Of a stretch of 64,000 nucleotides of DNA, positions 54,362 through 62,773 are shown in pieces. The notes beneath the pieces were generated by a model, which was not told where the DNA came from, did no database searches, and saw nothing but the letters and a program-made list of their open reading frames with translations. This DNA comes from CAVVUF01 sp963751425. GTDB taxonomy: Bacteria; Chloroflexota; Anaerolineae; Anaerolineales; UBA4823. Made by a program: the position numbers and the translations under genes. Position 1 is the first letter of the stretch; each line of letters opens with the position of its first letter. The stretch spans positions 868,001 to 932,000 of the forward strand of contig CAVVUF010000001.1 of NCBI GenBank assembly GCA_963751425.1, in the 5' to 3' direction.

Positions 54362-55408
54362 TTATGACTTATCCGCCAATCTCGCCAGGCTTTTCCCATA
54401 TGACGGGTAAGCCACCCCTTTTTCCGTGATAATCGCCGTAATATACTTTGCCGGCGTGATGTCAAAAGCCGGGTTTGCAGCCCGCGTCCCCTCCGGCGTG
54501 AGGCGCTGCCCGCCCAGGTAAGTCACCTCTTCTTCAACCCGAAACTCAATCGGAATCTCATCCCCCGAGGCTGTTGCCAGGTCCAGCGTCGAGGTCGGCC
54601 CAACCACGTAGAACGGGATACCGTGCGCGTACGCCGCCAGAGCCAGGTTATAAGTACCCACCTTATTGGCCGTATCCCCGTTCGCCGCTACCCGGTCGCA
54701 GCCCACCAGGCAGAGCTGCACCTTCCCCTGCCGCATGAAGAAACCCGAAGCCCCATCCGTGATCACGGTATGTGGGATGCCAAGCTGCCCCAGCTCCCAG
54801 GCTGTTAATTTCGCTCCCTGCAGGCGCGGCCGTGTTTCATCAACATACACATGCATCTTCTTTCCCGCCTCAAACGCCGTGCGGATCACACCCAATGCCG
54901 TCCCAATCCCCACCGTCGCCAGTGCCCCCGTGTTGCAGTGGTGCACGATCCCCGCCCCGTCCGGGATGAGCTTTAACCCGTTTAGTCCCATCTGCCGGCA
55001 GGCTTTCACATCCTCTTCGGCAATCGCCTGAGCTTCATCCAGAACAGCTCCGCGCAGCCCTGCTAGAGTTGAGGATTCATAGCTATGCGCACGATAAAGG
55101 ACCCGTTCCACCGCCCATGCCAGGTTTACCGCCGTAGGTCGGGCATCCTTCAAGGACGCCCCTGCTTTCTCCAAATCTACCAACAAAGCCTCCGCTGTAT
55201 CCGCCCCCAATTCCTGGGCTGCCAGTGCCAGCCCATACGCCGCCGCCGCCCCAATCGCCGGCGCCCCCCTCACCACCATCTCCTGGATTGCAGCCGCCAC
55301 CTGCCGGTAATCCACGTAATCCACATACCGCGTCTCATGTGGCAGCAAACGCTGGTCCAGCAGTCGTAAACACCCATCCATCCATCGGAGTGAATAGTAA
55401 AAATTCAT
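54362..55408 (-). CDS. mtnA: S-methyl-5-thioribose-1-phosphate isomerase
   Basis: A methionine-salvage enzyme of the eIF2B-like family, about 348 residues. Motifs: EMVVRGAPAIGAAAAYGLAL, HHCNTGALATVGIGTALGVI (catalytic Cys), ETRPRLQGAKLTAWEL, and GCDRVAANGDTANKVGTYNL with the catalytic Asp. ATG 55408 gives the family N-terminus (MNFYYSLRW). The frame is open upstream to 55480, but that sequence is unconserved and carries an intergenic-repeat-like stretch (GTCATCCTGAGC). No other salvage gene is adjacent. Confidence 0.94.
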   Translation of the reverse strand: MNFYYSLRWMDGCLRLLDQRLLPHETRYVDYVDYRQVAAAIQEMVVRGAPAIGAAAAYGLALAAQELGADTAEALLVDLEKAGASLKDARPTAVNLAWAVERVLYRAHSYESSTLAGLRGAVLDEAQAIAEEDVKACRQMGLNGLKLIPDGAGIVHHCNTGALATVGIGTALGVIRTAFEAGKKMHVYVDETRPRLQGAKLTAWELGQLGIPHTVITDGASGFFMRQGKVQLCLVGCDRVAANGDTANKVGTYNLALAAYAHGIPFYVVGPTSTLDLATASGDEIPIEFRVEEEVTYLGGQRLTPEGTRAANPAFDITPAKYITAIITEKGVAYPSYGKSLARLADKS

Positions 55409-55610
55409 ATCTAATCTTTCATTTTTCCCAATACTGAATGTCATCCTGAGCTCCAATAGGGAGCGAAAGGTCCCTATCACAGCGCCTAATTAATTATAGC
55501 CTGATCCAGGCCATGCCGCCTCTAATCCCCTCTTCCCCTATTTGTGTCGATTAGTGAAGATTAGTGGATTCAATTTGTTTTTCTCAAACCAAAGCCCAAG
55601 TGCTTCCCCA

Positions 55611-55619
55611 TGTTATAAT
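55611..55619 (+). promoter_or_regulatory. Extended -10 promoter of ftsY, probably leaderless
   Basis: TGTTATAAT (55611-55619) is an extended -10 element (TGn plus a perfect TATAAT). No -35 box is recognisable at 17 bp. ATG 55628 lies 8 nt after the -10 box and the intervening CCTCTCCC has no Shine-Dalgarno, so the mRNA would begin at or within about 3 nt of the start codon. Confidence 0.6.
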
Positions 55620-55627
55620 CCTCTCCC

Positions 55628-56539
55628 ATGAGCAGCATCCTCGACAAATGGAAGCAGGGTCTTTCCCGCACCAGCAAAGCTACCTTCGGGCAGATCGCCA
55701 CCCTCCTCGGCGCCACAGAGATCACCGATGAGCTGTGGGACGACTTGGAAGCCCTCCTCGTTCAGGCAGACTTGGGCGTGGATACCACCTTATCTGTTTT
55801 AGATACCACCGAAGCGCGTGTCAAGCGTGAAGGTTTGACGAAAGCCTTCCAGCTCAAAGACGCTCTGCGGGGCGAGCTGCGCCTGCGCCTCGACACTCCG
55901 CCTCCGCTGGATTTTTCTCAGAAACCGACCATCATCTTGATCGTCGGTGTGAACGGCTCCGGCAAGACCACCACCATTGCCAAGCTGGGACAGCGCTTTT
56001 CAAAAGAAGGCTACCATGTCCTGCTCGGTGCCGCCGATACCTTCCGCGCCGCCGCCGTTGACCAGCTCGAAGTCTGGGCAGAGCGCTTGAAGCTGCCCAT
56101 AATCTCCGGGCAGTTTGGCGGTGATGCTGCCGCCGTGGCTTATGACTCCGTCCAGGCCGGTATCAGCCGCAAGTCCGACATCGTCCTCATCGATACCGCC
56201 GGCCGGCTGCATACCCGCTTCAACCTGATGGAAGAGCTCAAGAAAGTCCACCGCGTGGTCGGCAAATCCCTCCCCGGCGCCCCCCATGCCGTTTGGCTGG
56301 TGATGGATGCCACCACTGGGCAGAATGCCCTCAGCCAGGCGCGCGCTTTCAAGGAAGCCGTGCAGGTAACCGGCATCATCCTCGCCAAGCTCAATTCTTC
56401 TGCCCGCGGCGGCATGGCCTTTGCCATCCAGCGCGAGCTGGGTCTGCCCATCTTGTTCGCCGGTTTGGGCGAAAAGCCTGAAGATCTGACCCCCTTCGAT
56501 CCAGATGCATTTATTGAAGGGATTTTAGCTGAAATATGA
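55628..56539 (+). CDS. ftsY: Signal recognition particle receptor FtsY
   Basis: A 303-residue NG-domain GTPase that docks SRP-ribosome complexes at the membrane. P-loop VGVNGSGKTTTIAKLG, GAADTFRAAAVDQLEVW, VLIDTAGRLHTRFNLM, and VMDATTGQNALSQA. The G4 motif, normally TKLD in SRP GTPases, reads AKLN (ILAKLNSSARGGMAFAI), with Asn for the guanine-specifying Asp. The short form without an acidic A domain is common in this lineage. The start is ATG 55628 without a ribosome-binding site (see promoter). The stop overlaps a tiny 23-codon ORF by 4 nt. Confidence 0.93.
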   Translation: MSSILDKWKQGLSRTSKATFGQIATLLGATEITDELWDDLEALLVQADLGVDTTLSVLDTTEARVKREGLTKAFQLKDALRGELRLRLDTPPPLDFSQKPTIILIVGVNGSGKTTTIAKLGQRFSKEGYHVLLGAADTFRAAAVDQLEVWAERLKLPIISGQFGGDAAAVAYDSVQAGISRKSDIVLIDTAGRLHTRFNLMEELKKVHRVVGKSLPGAPHAVWLVMDATTGQNALSQARAFKEAVQVTGIILAKLNSSARGGMAFAIQRELGLPILFAGLGEKPEDLTPFDPDAFIEGILAEI

Positions 56540-56607
56540 GTTTTACAGTGACACAAGCTGAGCTGGATGATCTGGCTTCAGTTCCTGGAAATCCTGTCCT
56601 GTTGTAA
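56536..56607 (+). pseudogene. 23-codon remnant ORF after ftsY
   Basis: ATG overlaps the ftsY stop (ATGA). It encodes VTQAELDDLASVPGNPVLL and stops inside the first unit of a tandem repeat. The sequence resembles the N-terminus of eRF1-like/baeRF-family proteins, which begin with a TREDL-L-x-PGxPV-S-Y-type segment. Its coupling and its abrupt end at a repeat suggest the rest of a gene was lost. A real micro-peptide cannot be excluded. Confidence 0.35.
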
Positions 56608-56650
56608 TCAACGACCCGTTGTAATCAACGACCCGTTGTAATCAACGACC
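56601..56650. repeat. Three tandem 17-bp repeats upstream of prfB
   Basis: The unit GTTGTAATCAACGACCC occurs at 56601-56617 and 56618-56634, with a third copy lacking its last base at 56635-56650. Each unit contains a small inverted repeat GTTG-TAAT-CAAC. It ends 29 bp before the prfB start. It is too short and without spacers for a CRISPR; slippage or an expanded regulatory element are the alternatives. Confidence 0.9.
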
Positions 56651-56679
56651 ATCCCTTTTAAGAAGAAGTGGAGTTTTGT

Positions 56680-57781
56680 ATGCAAGATATTATCGATCGT
56701 TTAGTGGAATGTAAAGAAAAGACTCAAAAATTACTGGTGCGTCTTTGACTTACCAGCCAAGACGAATGAGCTGAACAGGTTACAGGCTGAATCAGAAGCC
56801 CCTGGTTTCTGGAACGATCGCGACCACGCTCAAAGCGTGATGAAAAAACTTTCTGCCGTCCGTGATGAAGTCGAAGATTGGCAGAAATTGGCGCACACCA
56901 TTCAAGATGCCCTCGAGCTGGCTGAGATGGGTGATGAATCCCTTCGTTCAGAGCTAGAAGTTGAACTTGAAGCGATCGCCAATGAAGTCGACCAGCGTGA
57001 ATTTACCCTGATGCTCTCAGGCAAGTTCGACCGCGGCGATGCCCTACTGGCCATCCATTCCGGGGCGGGTGGTGTGGATGCTCAGGATTGGGCGGAGATG
57101 CTCGAGCGCATGTACCTGCGCTGGGCAGAAACGCGCGGTTTCCAGGCTGAGGTAATTGACCTCAGTGAGGGTGAAGAGGCAGGCATCAAGAGCGTGACCA
57201 TTTCGGTCACAGGGCGCTATGCCTATGGCTACTTGCGCCCAGAGAAAGGCGTGCATCGTCTGGTCCGTCTCTCACCTTTCGATGCTGCCCACCGCCGCCA
57301 CACCTCTTTTGCCCTGGTTGAAGTCCTGCCTCAAATCGAGGACGACTCCGAGATTGAGATCAACCCCGAAGATATCCGCATCGATGTATATCGTTCCTCC
57401 GGCGCAGGCGGGCAGAACGTCCAGAAGAACGCCACTGCCATTCGCATTACGCACCTTCCTTCAGGTCTGGTCGTCACCTGCCAAAATGAGCGTTCGCAAA
57501 CCCAGAACCGTGAAAATGCCTTGCGTGTTTTGCGAGCGCGCTTGTTCGAGATCAAGATGCAAGACCAAGCCGATCAGCTCGCCGAGCTGCGTGGCGAATA
57601 TACCAAAGCCGAATGGGGCAGCCAGATCCGCTCTTATGTCCTCCACCCTTACCAGATGGTGAAAGACCACCGCACGAATTATGAGGTTGGCAACGCTCAA
57701 GGTGTGCTAAATGGATCGTTGGATGGGTTTATCGAAGCTTACCTGCGCCTCAAAATGGCTGGTACGCTCCCCCCGAGTTAG
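56680..57781 (+). CDS. prfB: Peptide chain release factor 2, with programmed +1 frameshift
   Basis: About 366 residues. It recognises UAA and UGA stop codons. The first 22 codons (ATG 56680) end ...LVRL-UGA at 56746-56748. The +1 frame continues DLPAKTNELNRLQAESEAPG FWNDRD and onward to 57781. The SPF tripeptide anticodon (VRLSPFDAAHRRH) and the GGQ motif (SSGAGGQNVQKNA) are intact. The UGA-dependent shift is the known autoregulation of RF2, so this break is not an error. No ordinary start could restore the second frame upstream of the shift. The 3' end overlaps the next reading frame. Confidence 0.96.
56736..56749 (+). promoter_or_regulatory. RF2 programmed +1 frameshift site
   Basis: CTTTGAC at 56743-56749 is the canonical slippery CUU-UGA-C, read +1 as CTT then GAC. 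Three bases upstream GGTG (56736-56739) sits where the Shine-Dalgarno-like stimulator AGGGGG is in E. coli, so the stimulator is weak here. The shift responds to low RF2 levels. Confidence 0.92.
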
Positions 57782-60229
57782 GCTTTCTCCTTTCTCGCTC
57801 ATATCGCTTTTCGCCCTGTTCGGAGTGCTGCTGCTCTCAGGTTGCGTCTCGCTTCCCGATCCGGAGACCTCCCAGGTCCATGAGCAAGCAGTCATCGCCA
57901 CCCTTCAGCCTGATGGTTCATCGCTCGGGCAAACTTTCATCTCCCGGCGGGCTGGGTTGAACAGCCTGACCCTCTGGCTCGGTTCCGAGCAGGCAGAAGC
58001 GCAAGGCTCCCTGCAGGTCGAGCTTTTCCATTCCGCCTCAGATCCAAAGCCGGTCTACCAGGCTGCCCTCTCAACGAGCGCCATCAGCGCCAAAAGATCA
58101 TTCCAGTTCTCCTTCCCCGCCCAAGCAGACCCTCCCGGGCAAGCTTATTTCCTCCATTTATCTACCTCCGGAAAGAGCCTGCAAATCTATGGTCGCTCCG
58201 AAGATATCTACCCCGGCGGCGATCTTTATGTTAACGATGTCCCTGTTCAAGCTGACCTCGCTTTTCGTACAACGTATGCTTATGGCTGGAATCACTTTTT
58301 CGAGGATCTTAGGGTCTGGGCAAAATCTGTCTGGCTGGTCATTCCCCTGGGGTTGTTGCTCTTGGTACCCGGTTGGCTGCTTTTCGACCTTGCCGGTTTC
58401 TTTCACAAATTAGACCTGGGCGAAAAAATTGCCCTGTCCACCGGCGCCAGCCTGGCGATCATCCCCATTATCATGCTGTGGACAACAGCGCTCAAGCTGC
58501 CCTGGAACCCTGCCGTCGTCTGGATCGTCCTTGGACTGCGTTCGCCATCTTGGTGATGAGGCTGCTGCAAAGGATTCGTAACCGCTCCTTCCCTTCCCCT
58601 TTATCCCCTATCCCTTACCACTTATTCGCCTTATTGGGCATCTTCGCTCTCTCCCTCACCATCCGCCTGATCATGGTCCGAGACTACGCCACCCCAACCT
58701 GGGTCGATTCCGTGCACCATGGTCTACTCACCCGCTTGATCCTGGAACAAGGCGGTTTTCCAGTCTCCTATGCCCCTTATCTGGATATCCGAATCACCGA
58801 ATACCATCCCGGCTTTCATAGTATCTTGGCTTCGTTCATCTGGCTTTCCGGCTTGAGCATCGACCAGGCCATGCTCATCTTGGGACAGGTGCTGAATGCC
58901 CTGGCCATATTTGCCTCCTACTTGTTCACAGTATCGTTGCTTTCAGACCGGCGCGCAGGCCTGATCGCTGCGGCGATCACTGGTTTGTTTACCCCCATGC
59001 CAGCCTATTACACCAGTTGGGGGCGCTACACCCATCTGGCTGGCATGTTGATCCTGCCAGTTTTCTTCTCAATTCTGAAGACCCTTTGGGATCAATCCTC
59101 AAATAGTCCTGGTATCACCTCCAACGAAGGTTCCAAACAGGCAAAACCTTCCTTCCCCTTCAAACCTGTCATACTCCTCTCGCTTGTTTCAGGAGGCCTT
59201 TTTCTCACCCATTATCGTATTGCCGGCTTCGCGTTCTTACTGGCTTTCGCTTACCTGGTTTTTCAATCCCCTTTGAACCTGCATTTGTTTGTCAAAAAAA
59301 CTATCCCTGCTTCCCTGGCTGCCCTCGGCGCCCTTCTGCTGATCTTGACCTGGTTCTGGCCAACCCTCACCCAAACCTTGCTGCCAAAACTATCTGCCCC
59401 CGTCTCTCCGCAGCCTCTCTTCAATGGGTTTGCCTGGCAGTACCTGGCTTCAGGGCTGGGCAGGTACACCCTGGTCCTGGCGATCTTTGGTCTCATATTA
59501 GGCATCTCCTTCCGCAAGCAGTTTGCCTTCACCCTTTTACTTTGGGTAAGCCTTCTCTTCGTCCTGCCAAACCTCTCAGCTTTAGGTCTTCCGGGCGGGT
59601 CATTTGTCAACCAAACCGCCGTCGAGATCAGCTTGTATTTACCGATCTCAGTCCTGGGTAGCTACTTTCTTAGCCAGATAGTTGGAATTACAGATCATCT
59701 GCCCCCGAAAGGTTGGCGGCAGGTGAGTCGAGGGTTTTTGCTCTTCTCGGCAGTGGTTCTCATTTTCCTGGGCGCCAAAAGGACCCTCGCCATTCTGAAC
59801 CCGGTCACCGTCCTCTCGCGCCAGCCAGATCTGCCTGCTCTGGTTTGGATCGAAGACAACCTCCCTCAGGGCGAAACGATAGCGATCAATCCCTTTCTTT
59901 GGGGATATGGGGTTTACGCCGGCAGTGATGGTGGCTATTGGATTTCCCCCCTCACCGGTCATCCCACCTTCCCGCCGCCGGTCCTCTACAGCGCAGGCTC
60001 ACTCGAAGAGAGGGGTCGTATCAACCAGGTTTCTGCTCAGATCATTGCTCAGGGCAATAATGCCTCCGCTCTGGCGGTCACCCTGCGCCAGAACAACATC
60101 CGGTACATATATCTTGGCGCACGCGGAGGGGCTGTTTCTCCCTCCTCCCTGCTAGATAGCCCCGATTTCCACTCCCTTTACCAGGCAAATGGCACTTGGG
60201 TATTTGAATTAGTGGAACCACGTGACTGA
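57711..60229 (+). CDS. Large polytopic membrane protein with N-terminal extracytoplasmic domain (GT39/DUF6541-like), frameshifted
   Basis: About 815-840 residues. A signal/lipobox-like start (FALFGVLLLSGCVSL) is followed by a beta-rich outside domain of about 170 residues. Many membrane helices then begin at VWLVIPLGLLLLVPGWLLFD. The first frame stops at 58556 shortly after WIVLGL. The adjacent frame continues from about AFAILVMRLLQRIRNR with roughly a dozen more helices (LFALLGIFALSLTIRLIMVR, VDSVHHGLLTRLILEQGG). Its C-terminal soluble part is VWIEDNLPQGETIAINPFLW. One base is missing near 58535. The layout suggests a membrane glycosyltransferase or related envelope enzyme, but no catalytic motif is decisive. 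The true start is uncertain: the frame opens inside prfB and no good ribosome site is visible. Confidence 0.65.
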
Positions 60230-60367
60230 GCCAGCGCGGTTGAATAAAATATAATTATTCCAATAACCTCTTACCCACCTTGAACCAAGGTTTAGCCGGC
60301 TTTTCTGTATCAGACCTCAAATTTAATCGCTGGGCCATCGCGATATTTATTTCTTGCTGCGAATTCC

Positions 60368-60396
60368 TTGACAAACTCGCCGCAAACTCGTATAAT
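60368..60396 (+). promoter_or_regulatory. Consensus promoter of rpmF
   Basis: TTGACA (60368-60373), exactly 17 bp, TATAAT (60391-60396): a 12 of 12 consensus match. The start point should lie near 60403, giving a leader of about 78 nt to ATG 60481. Confidence 0.88.
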
Positions 60397-60402
60397 CCCC
60401 TA

Positions 60403-60439
60403 GCTTCCAAAAGGGAAGCCAGCCTCCCAATGGGGAGGC
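60403..60439 (+). promoter_or_regulatory. Twin hairpins in the rpmF leader
   Basis: Two adjacent stems start exactly at the predicted transcript 5' end: GCTTCC/GGAAGC (60403-60408 with 60414-60419, 5-nt loop) and GCCTCCC/GGGAGGC (60422-60428 with 60433-60439, 4-nt loop). They may protect the 5' end or act as an autoregulatory site for L32. They match no riboswitch class I can recognise. Confidence 0.55.
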
Positions 60440-60480
60440 CTTGTTATGAATAAGCGTATTATAGAATCAGGAGTTATCCA

Positions 60481-60672
60481 ATGCCCCCTCAACCCAAGAG
60501 AAAACACTCGTCCGGTCGCCGTGATCGTCGGCGCGCCCACGATGCCCTGGAACCAGTCAACCTGGTACAATGCAGCAACTGTGGTGAAATGCGCCAGCCT
60601 CATCACATGTGCCCGAATTGTGGTCATTACAAAGGTCGAGAAGTGATCGAGATCCAAGCAGAGAAAAAATAA
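60481..60672 (+). CDS. rpmF: 50S ribosomal protein L32
   Basis: 63 residues. Basic N-terminus PPQPKRKHSSGRRDRRRAHD, then the zinc-binding pairs CSNCGE and CPNCGHYKGREV (two CxxC knuckles). ATG 60481 follows AGGAG by 8 nt. Another ATG at 60446 opens a different, unconserved frame. It is followed by a strong hairpin and, further on, fabD, echoing the rpmF-fab linkage seen in many bacteria. Confidence 0.96.
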   Translation: MPPQPKRKHSSGRRDRRRAHDALEPVNLVQCSNCGEMRQPHHMCPNCGHYKGREVIEIQAEKK

Positions 60673-60696
60673 TCCTACCCGATGATTTTTCCCAGT

Positions 60697-60745
60697 CAAA
60701 ACGGGGTGTCAAAAGCGGTCATGCCGCTACTGACACCCCGTTTTG
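60697..60745 (+). terminator. Terminator-like long hairpin after rpmF
   Basis: A perfect 15-bp outer stem, CAAAACGGGGTGTCA (60697-60711) with TGACACCCCGTTTTG (60731-60745), plus an inner 5-bp stem AGCGG/CCGCT (60714-60718, 60724-60728). The 3' arm ends in TTTTGG, a short U-tract inside the stem. It lies 25 bp after the rpmF stop. Confidence 0.75.
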
Positions 60746-60842
60746 GTGTTGTATGAATAACGAAATTTATTTATTCTTACGCGAGCTTATTAGATTTGCA
60801 GCCTATCAATTTTATGAATCCCTCAACAGGATCTTTGTATTC

Positions 60843-60870
60843 AATCCTGTTCATCCTGTATAACCTGTTA
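60843..60870. repeat. Intergenic ATCCTGT repeat, copy 2
   Basis: AATCCTGTTCATCCTGTATA followed by ACCTGTTA (60843-60870) matches 53001-53028 at 25 of 28 positions. It lies in the 220-bp gap upstream of fabD, about 22 bp before the start codon. Confidence 0.6.
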
Positions 60871-60892
60871 ATCTAAGGATCAAAGGAGCAGT

Positions 60893-61825
60893 ATGCAGCC
60901 TCAACAAACCGCATTCATCTTTCCCGGTCAAGGTTCTCAAAGCTTGGGGATGGGAGCTGAGCTTGTCAAAGCCTATCCCATCGCCCGCCAGGTCTTCGCG
61001 GAGGCAGATGAGTTTTTAGGTTTTCCTCTCTCTCGCTTAGCCTGGGAAGGTCCCGAAGATGATCTTAATGATACTCTCAATACCCAGCCAGCCCTGCTGA
61101 TCCATTCGATTGCCGCTCTGCGTGTTTTCCAGGCACGTTTCCCGGGATTCATACCTGCATTTGTTGCCGGGCATTCGATGGGCGAGCTGAGCGCCTTGGT
61201 CGCCTGCCAGGCCTTGCCTTTTCCAGATGCTTTGCGGTTAGCGCGCACACGCGGCCAGATGATGAAACAGGCCGGCACACTCAACCCCGGCGGCATGGCT
61301 GCCATCATGGGGCTCGATATCCCTGCCCTCGATAAACTCTGCGCCCAGGCCTCCAGCCCCACCGAGATCGTGCAGGTTGCCAATGATAATTGTCCCGGTC
61401 AGGTGGTGATTTCAGGTCACATCCCCGCCCTGGAGCGTGCCTTGGAGCTTGCCCAGGCCGCAGGGGCGCGTCGTTCTGTGCGCCTGGCGGTCAGCATTGC
61501 CTCCCACTCTCCCCTGATGAGCCAGGCACAGGTCAGCTTCATCCAGGCCGTTGAAGCTGCCCCTCTGGTCGATCCCATCTTTCCTCTCGTAGGAAATGTA
61601 ACCGCCAGCCCTCTTTCAACGGCGCAAGCACTGCGCCAAGACTTGCAAGACCAGTTAACTCATCGCGTCCGCTGGACTGAATCCATCCAATGGATGATTG
61701 CTCAGGGTGTGACCACTTTCATTGAGCTTGGCAGCGGCACAGTTCTAACTGGCTTGTTGAAGCGGATTGATCGTGAAGCCCTGGGTCTCAACCTGGGAAC
61801 ACCGGCAGATTATGAAAAATTGTAA
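60893..61825 (+). CDS. fabD: Malonyl-CoA:ACP transacylase
   Basis: A 310-residue enzyme loading malonate onto ACP for fatty acid synthesis. FPGQGSQSLGMGAELVKAYP at the N-terminus, nucleophile Ser in GHSMGELSALVACQ, conserved Arg in RTRGQMMKQAG, catalytic His in IASHSPLMSQAQ, and GSGTVLTGLLKRI near the end. ATG 60893 follows AAAGGAG. No acpP gene lies in the window. A weak terminator follows. Confidence 0.96.
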   Translation: MQPQQTAFIFPGQGSQSLGMGAELVKAYPIARQVFAEADEFLGFPLSRLAWEGPEDDLNDTLNTQPALLIHSIAALRVFQARFPGFIPAFVAGHSMGELSALVACQALPFPDALRLARTRGQMMKQAGTLNPGGMAAIMGLDIPALDKLCAQASSPTEIVQVANDNCPGQVVISGHIPALERALELAQAAGARRSVRLAVSIASHSPLMSQAQVSFIQAVEAAPLVDPIFPLVGNVTASPLSTAQALRQDLQDQLTHRVRWTESIQWMIAQGVTTFIELGSGTVLTGLLKRIDREALGLNLGTPADYEKL

Positions 61826-61845
61826 ACCGAGTACGCATCGGTTTT
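61824..61845 (+). terminator. Short terminator-like hairpin at the fabD end
   Basis: AAACCGA (61824-61830), 7-nt loop, TCGGTTT (61838-61844), then one more T. A 7-bp stem with a four-T end overlapping the stop codon; probably a weak intrinsic terminator. Confidence 0.45.
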
Positions 61846-62017
61846 GCCTGGCATGCTGACACAGCCATGCATCAAGAATAGCTGTAGGGGTCGAAGGCTT
61901 CCGTTTGAGGTATAATCTAACCGCTTTTAATCTTACCAGGTGTGCCCCGTGGGCTTTCAGGTTTTGAGTGTTCTATTCGTTCGTATAGGTTTTGATATTT
62001 TTGAGGAGACTTGAGCA

Positions 62018-62761
62018 ATGTCTGAGAGTAAAGTAGCAATTATTACCGGTAGTGCCAGGGGAATCGGAAAAGCTATTGCAGAAACGCTTGCCAGGCGCGG
62101 CTGCGATGTTGTGATCGCGGATATTAACCAGGAATCAGCACAGGCGACTGCCAAAGAAATTGCCGCTGCTACCAACCAAAAAACTTTGGCTGTCGGGGTC
62201 AACGTTTCTGATTTTGCCAGTGCCAATGCTTTAGTTGAAACCACCTTGGCTGAGTTTGGCAAAGTGGATATCCTGGTGAACAATGCAGGCTTGACACGTG
62301 ATAAATTGGTCATGCGCATGGAAGAGGCTGACTGGGATATTGTTATTGACGTCAACCTGAAAGGTGCTTTCAACTGCTCAAAAGCAGTTGTCCGACCGAT
62401 GATGAAGCAGCGCTATGGCCGCATCGTGAACATCTCCTCGGTCTCAGGCCAGGCCGGGCAGACTGGTCAGGCAAATTACTCAGCCTCCAAAGCTGGCTTG
62501 ATTGGTTTGACTAAGGCTCTGGCGCGCGAGCTTGCCTCACGCCAGATCACAGTAAATGCGGTTGCTCCAGGTTTTGTACTGACTGCATTAACTCAAGATT
62601 TATCCGCTGAGCTAAAAGATGCCATCTTGAAAGCCACACCCTTGGGTCGTATGGGTACACCAGAAGAAATCGCTTACGCGGTCGCCTTTTTAGCTTCTGA
62701 TGAAGCCTCCTATATCACTGGGCAGGTCTTGGCCGTCGATGGCGGCATGGTTATGATGTAA
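62018..62761 (+). CDS. fabG: 3-oxoacyl-ACP reductase
   Basis: A 247-residue short-chain dehydrogenase. GSARGIGKAIAETLA (TGxxxGIG-type NADPH site), NNAG in DILVNNAGLTRDKLVMRM, catalytic Ser in VNISSVSGQAGQTGQ and YxxxK in ANYSASKAGLIGLTKALA, with the FabG C-terminus GQVLAVDGGMVM. It has GAGGAG upstream of ATG 62018. A TATAAT at 61911 could be part of its promoter, but no -35 box is evident. It precedes the Gls24-family gene by 12 nt. Confidence 0.95.
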   Translation: MSESKVAIITGSARGIGKAIAETLARRGCDVVIADINQESAQATAKEIAAATNQKTLAVGVNVSDFASANALVETTLAEFGKVDILVNNAGLTRDKLVMRMEEADWDIVIDVNLKGAFNCSKAVVRPMMKQRYGRIVNISSVSGQAGQTGQANYSASKAGLIGLTKALARELASRQITVNAVAPGFVLTALTQDLSAELKDAILKATPLGRMGTPEEIAYAVAFLASDEASYITGQVLAVDGGMVMM

Positions 62762-62773
62762 GGGAAGGAAAAT

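Noticed and set aside
56601..56650. Tandem repeat taken as a CRISPR array
   Set aside because: 17-bp units in direct contact with no spacers and no cas genes.
56746..56748. Stop codon early in prfB read as a frameshift error
   Set aside because: CTTTGAC is the classical RF2 programmed +1 frameshift site; both frames give continuous RF2 sequence.
60446..60646. 66-codon ORF overlapping rpmF
   Set aside because: Overlaps the well-conserved L32 in another frame and has no protein-like features.
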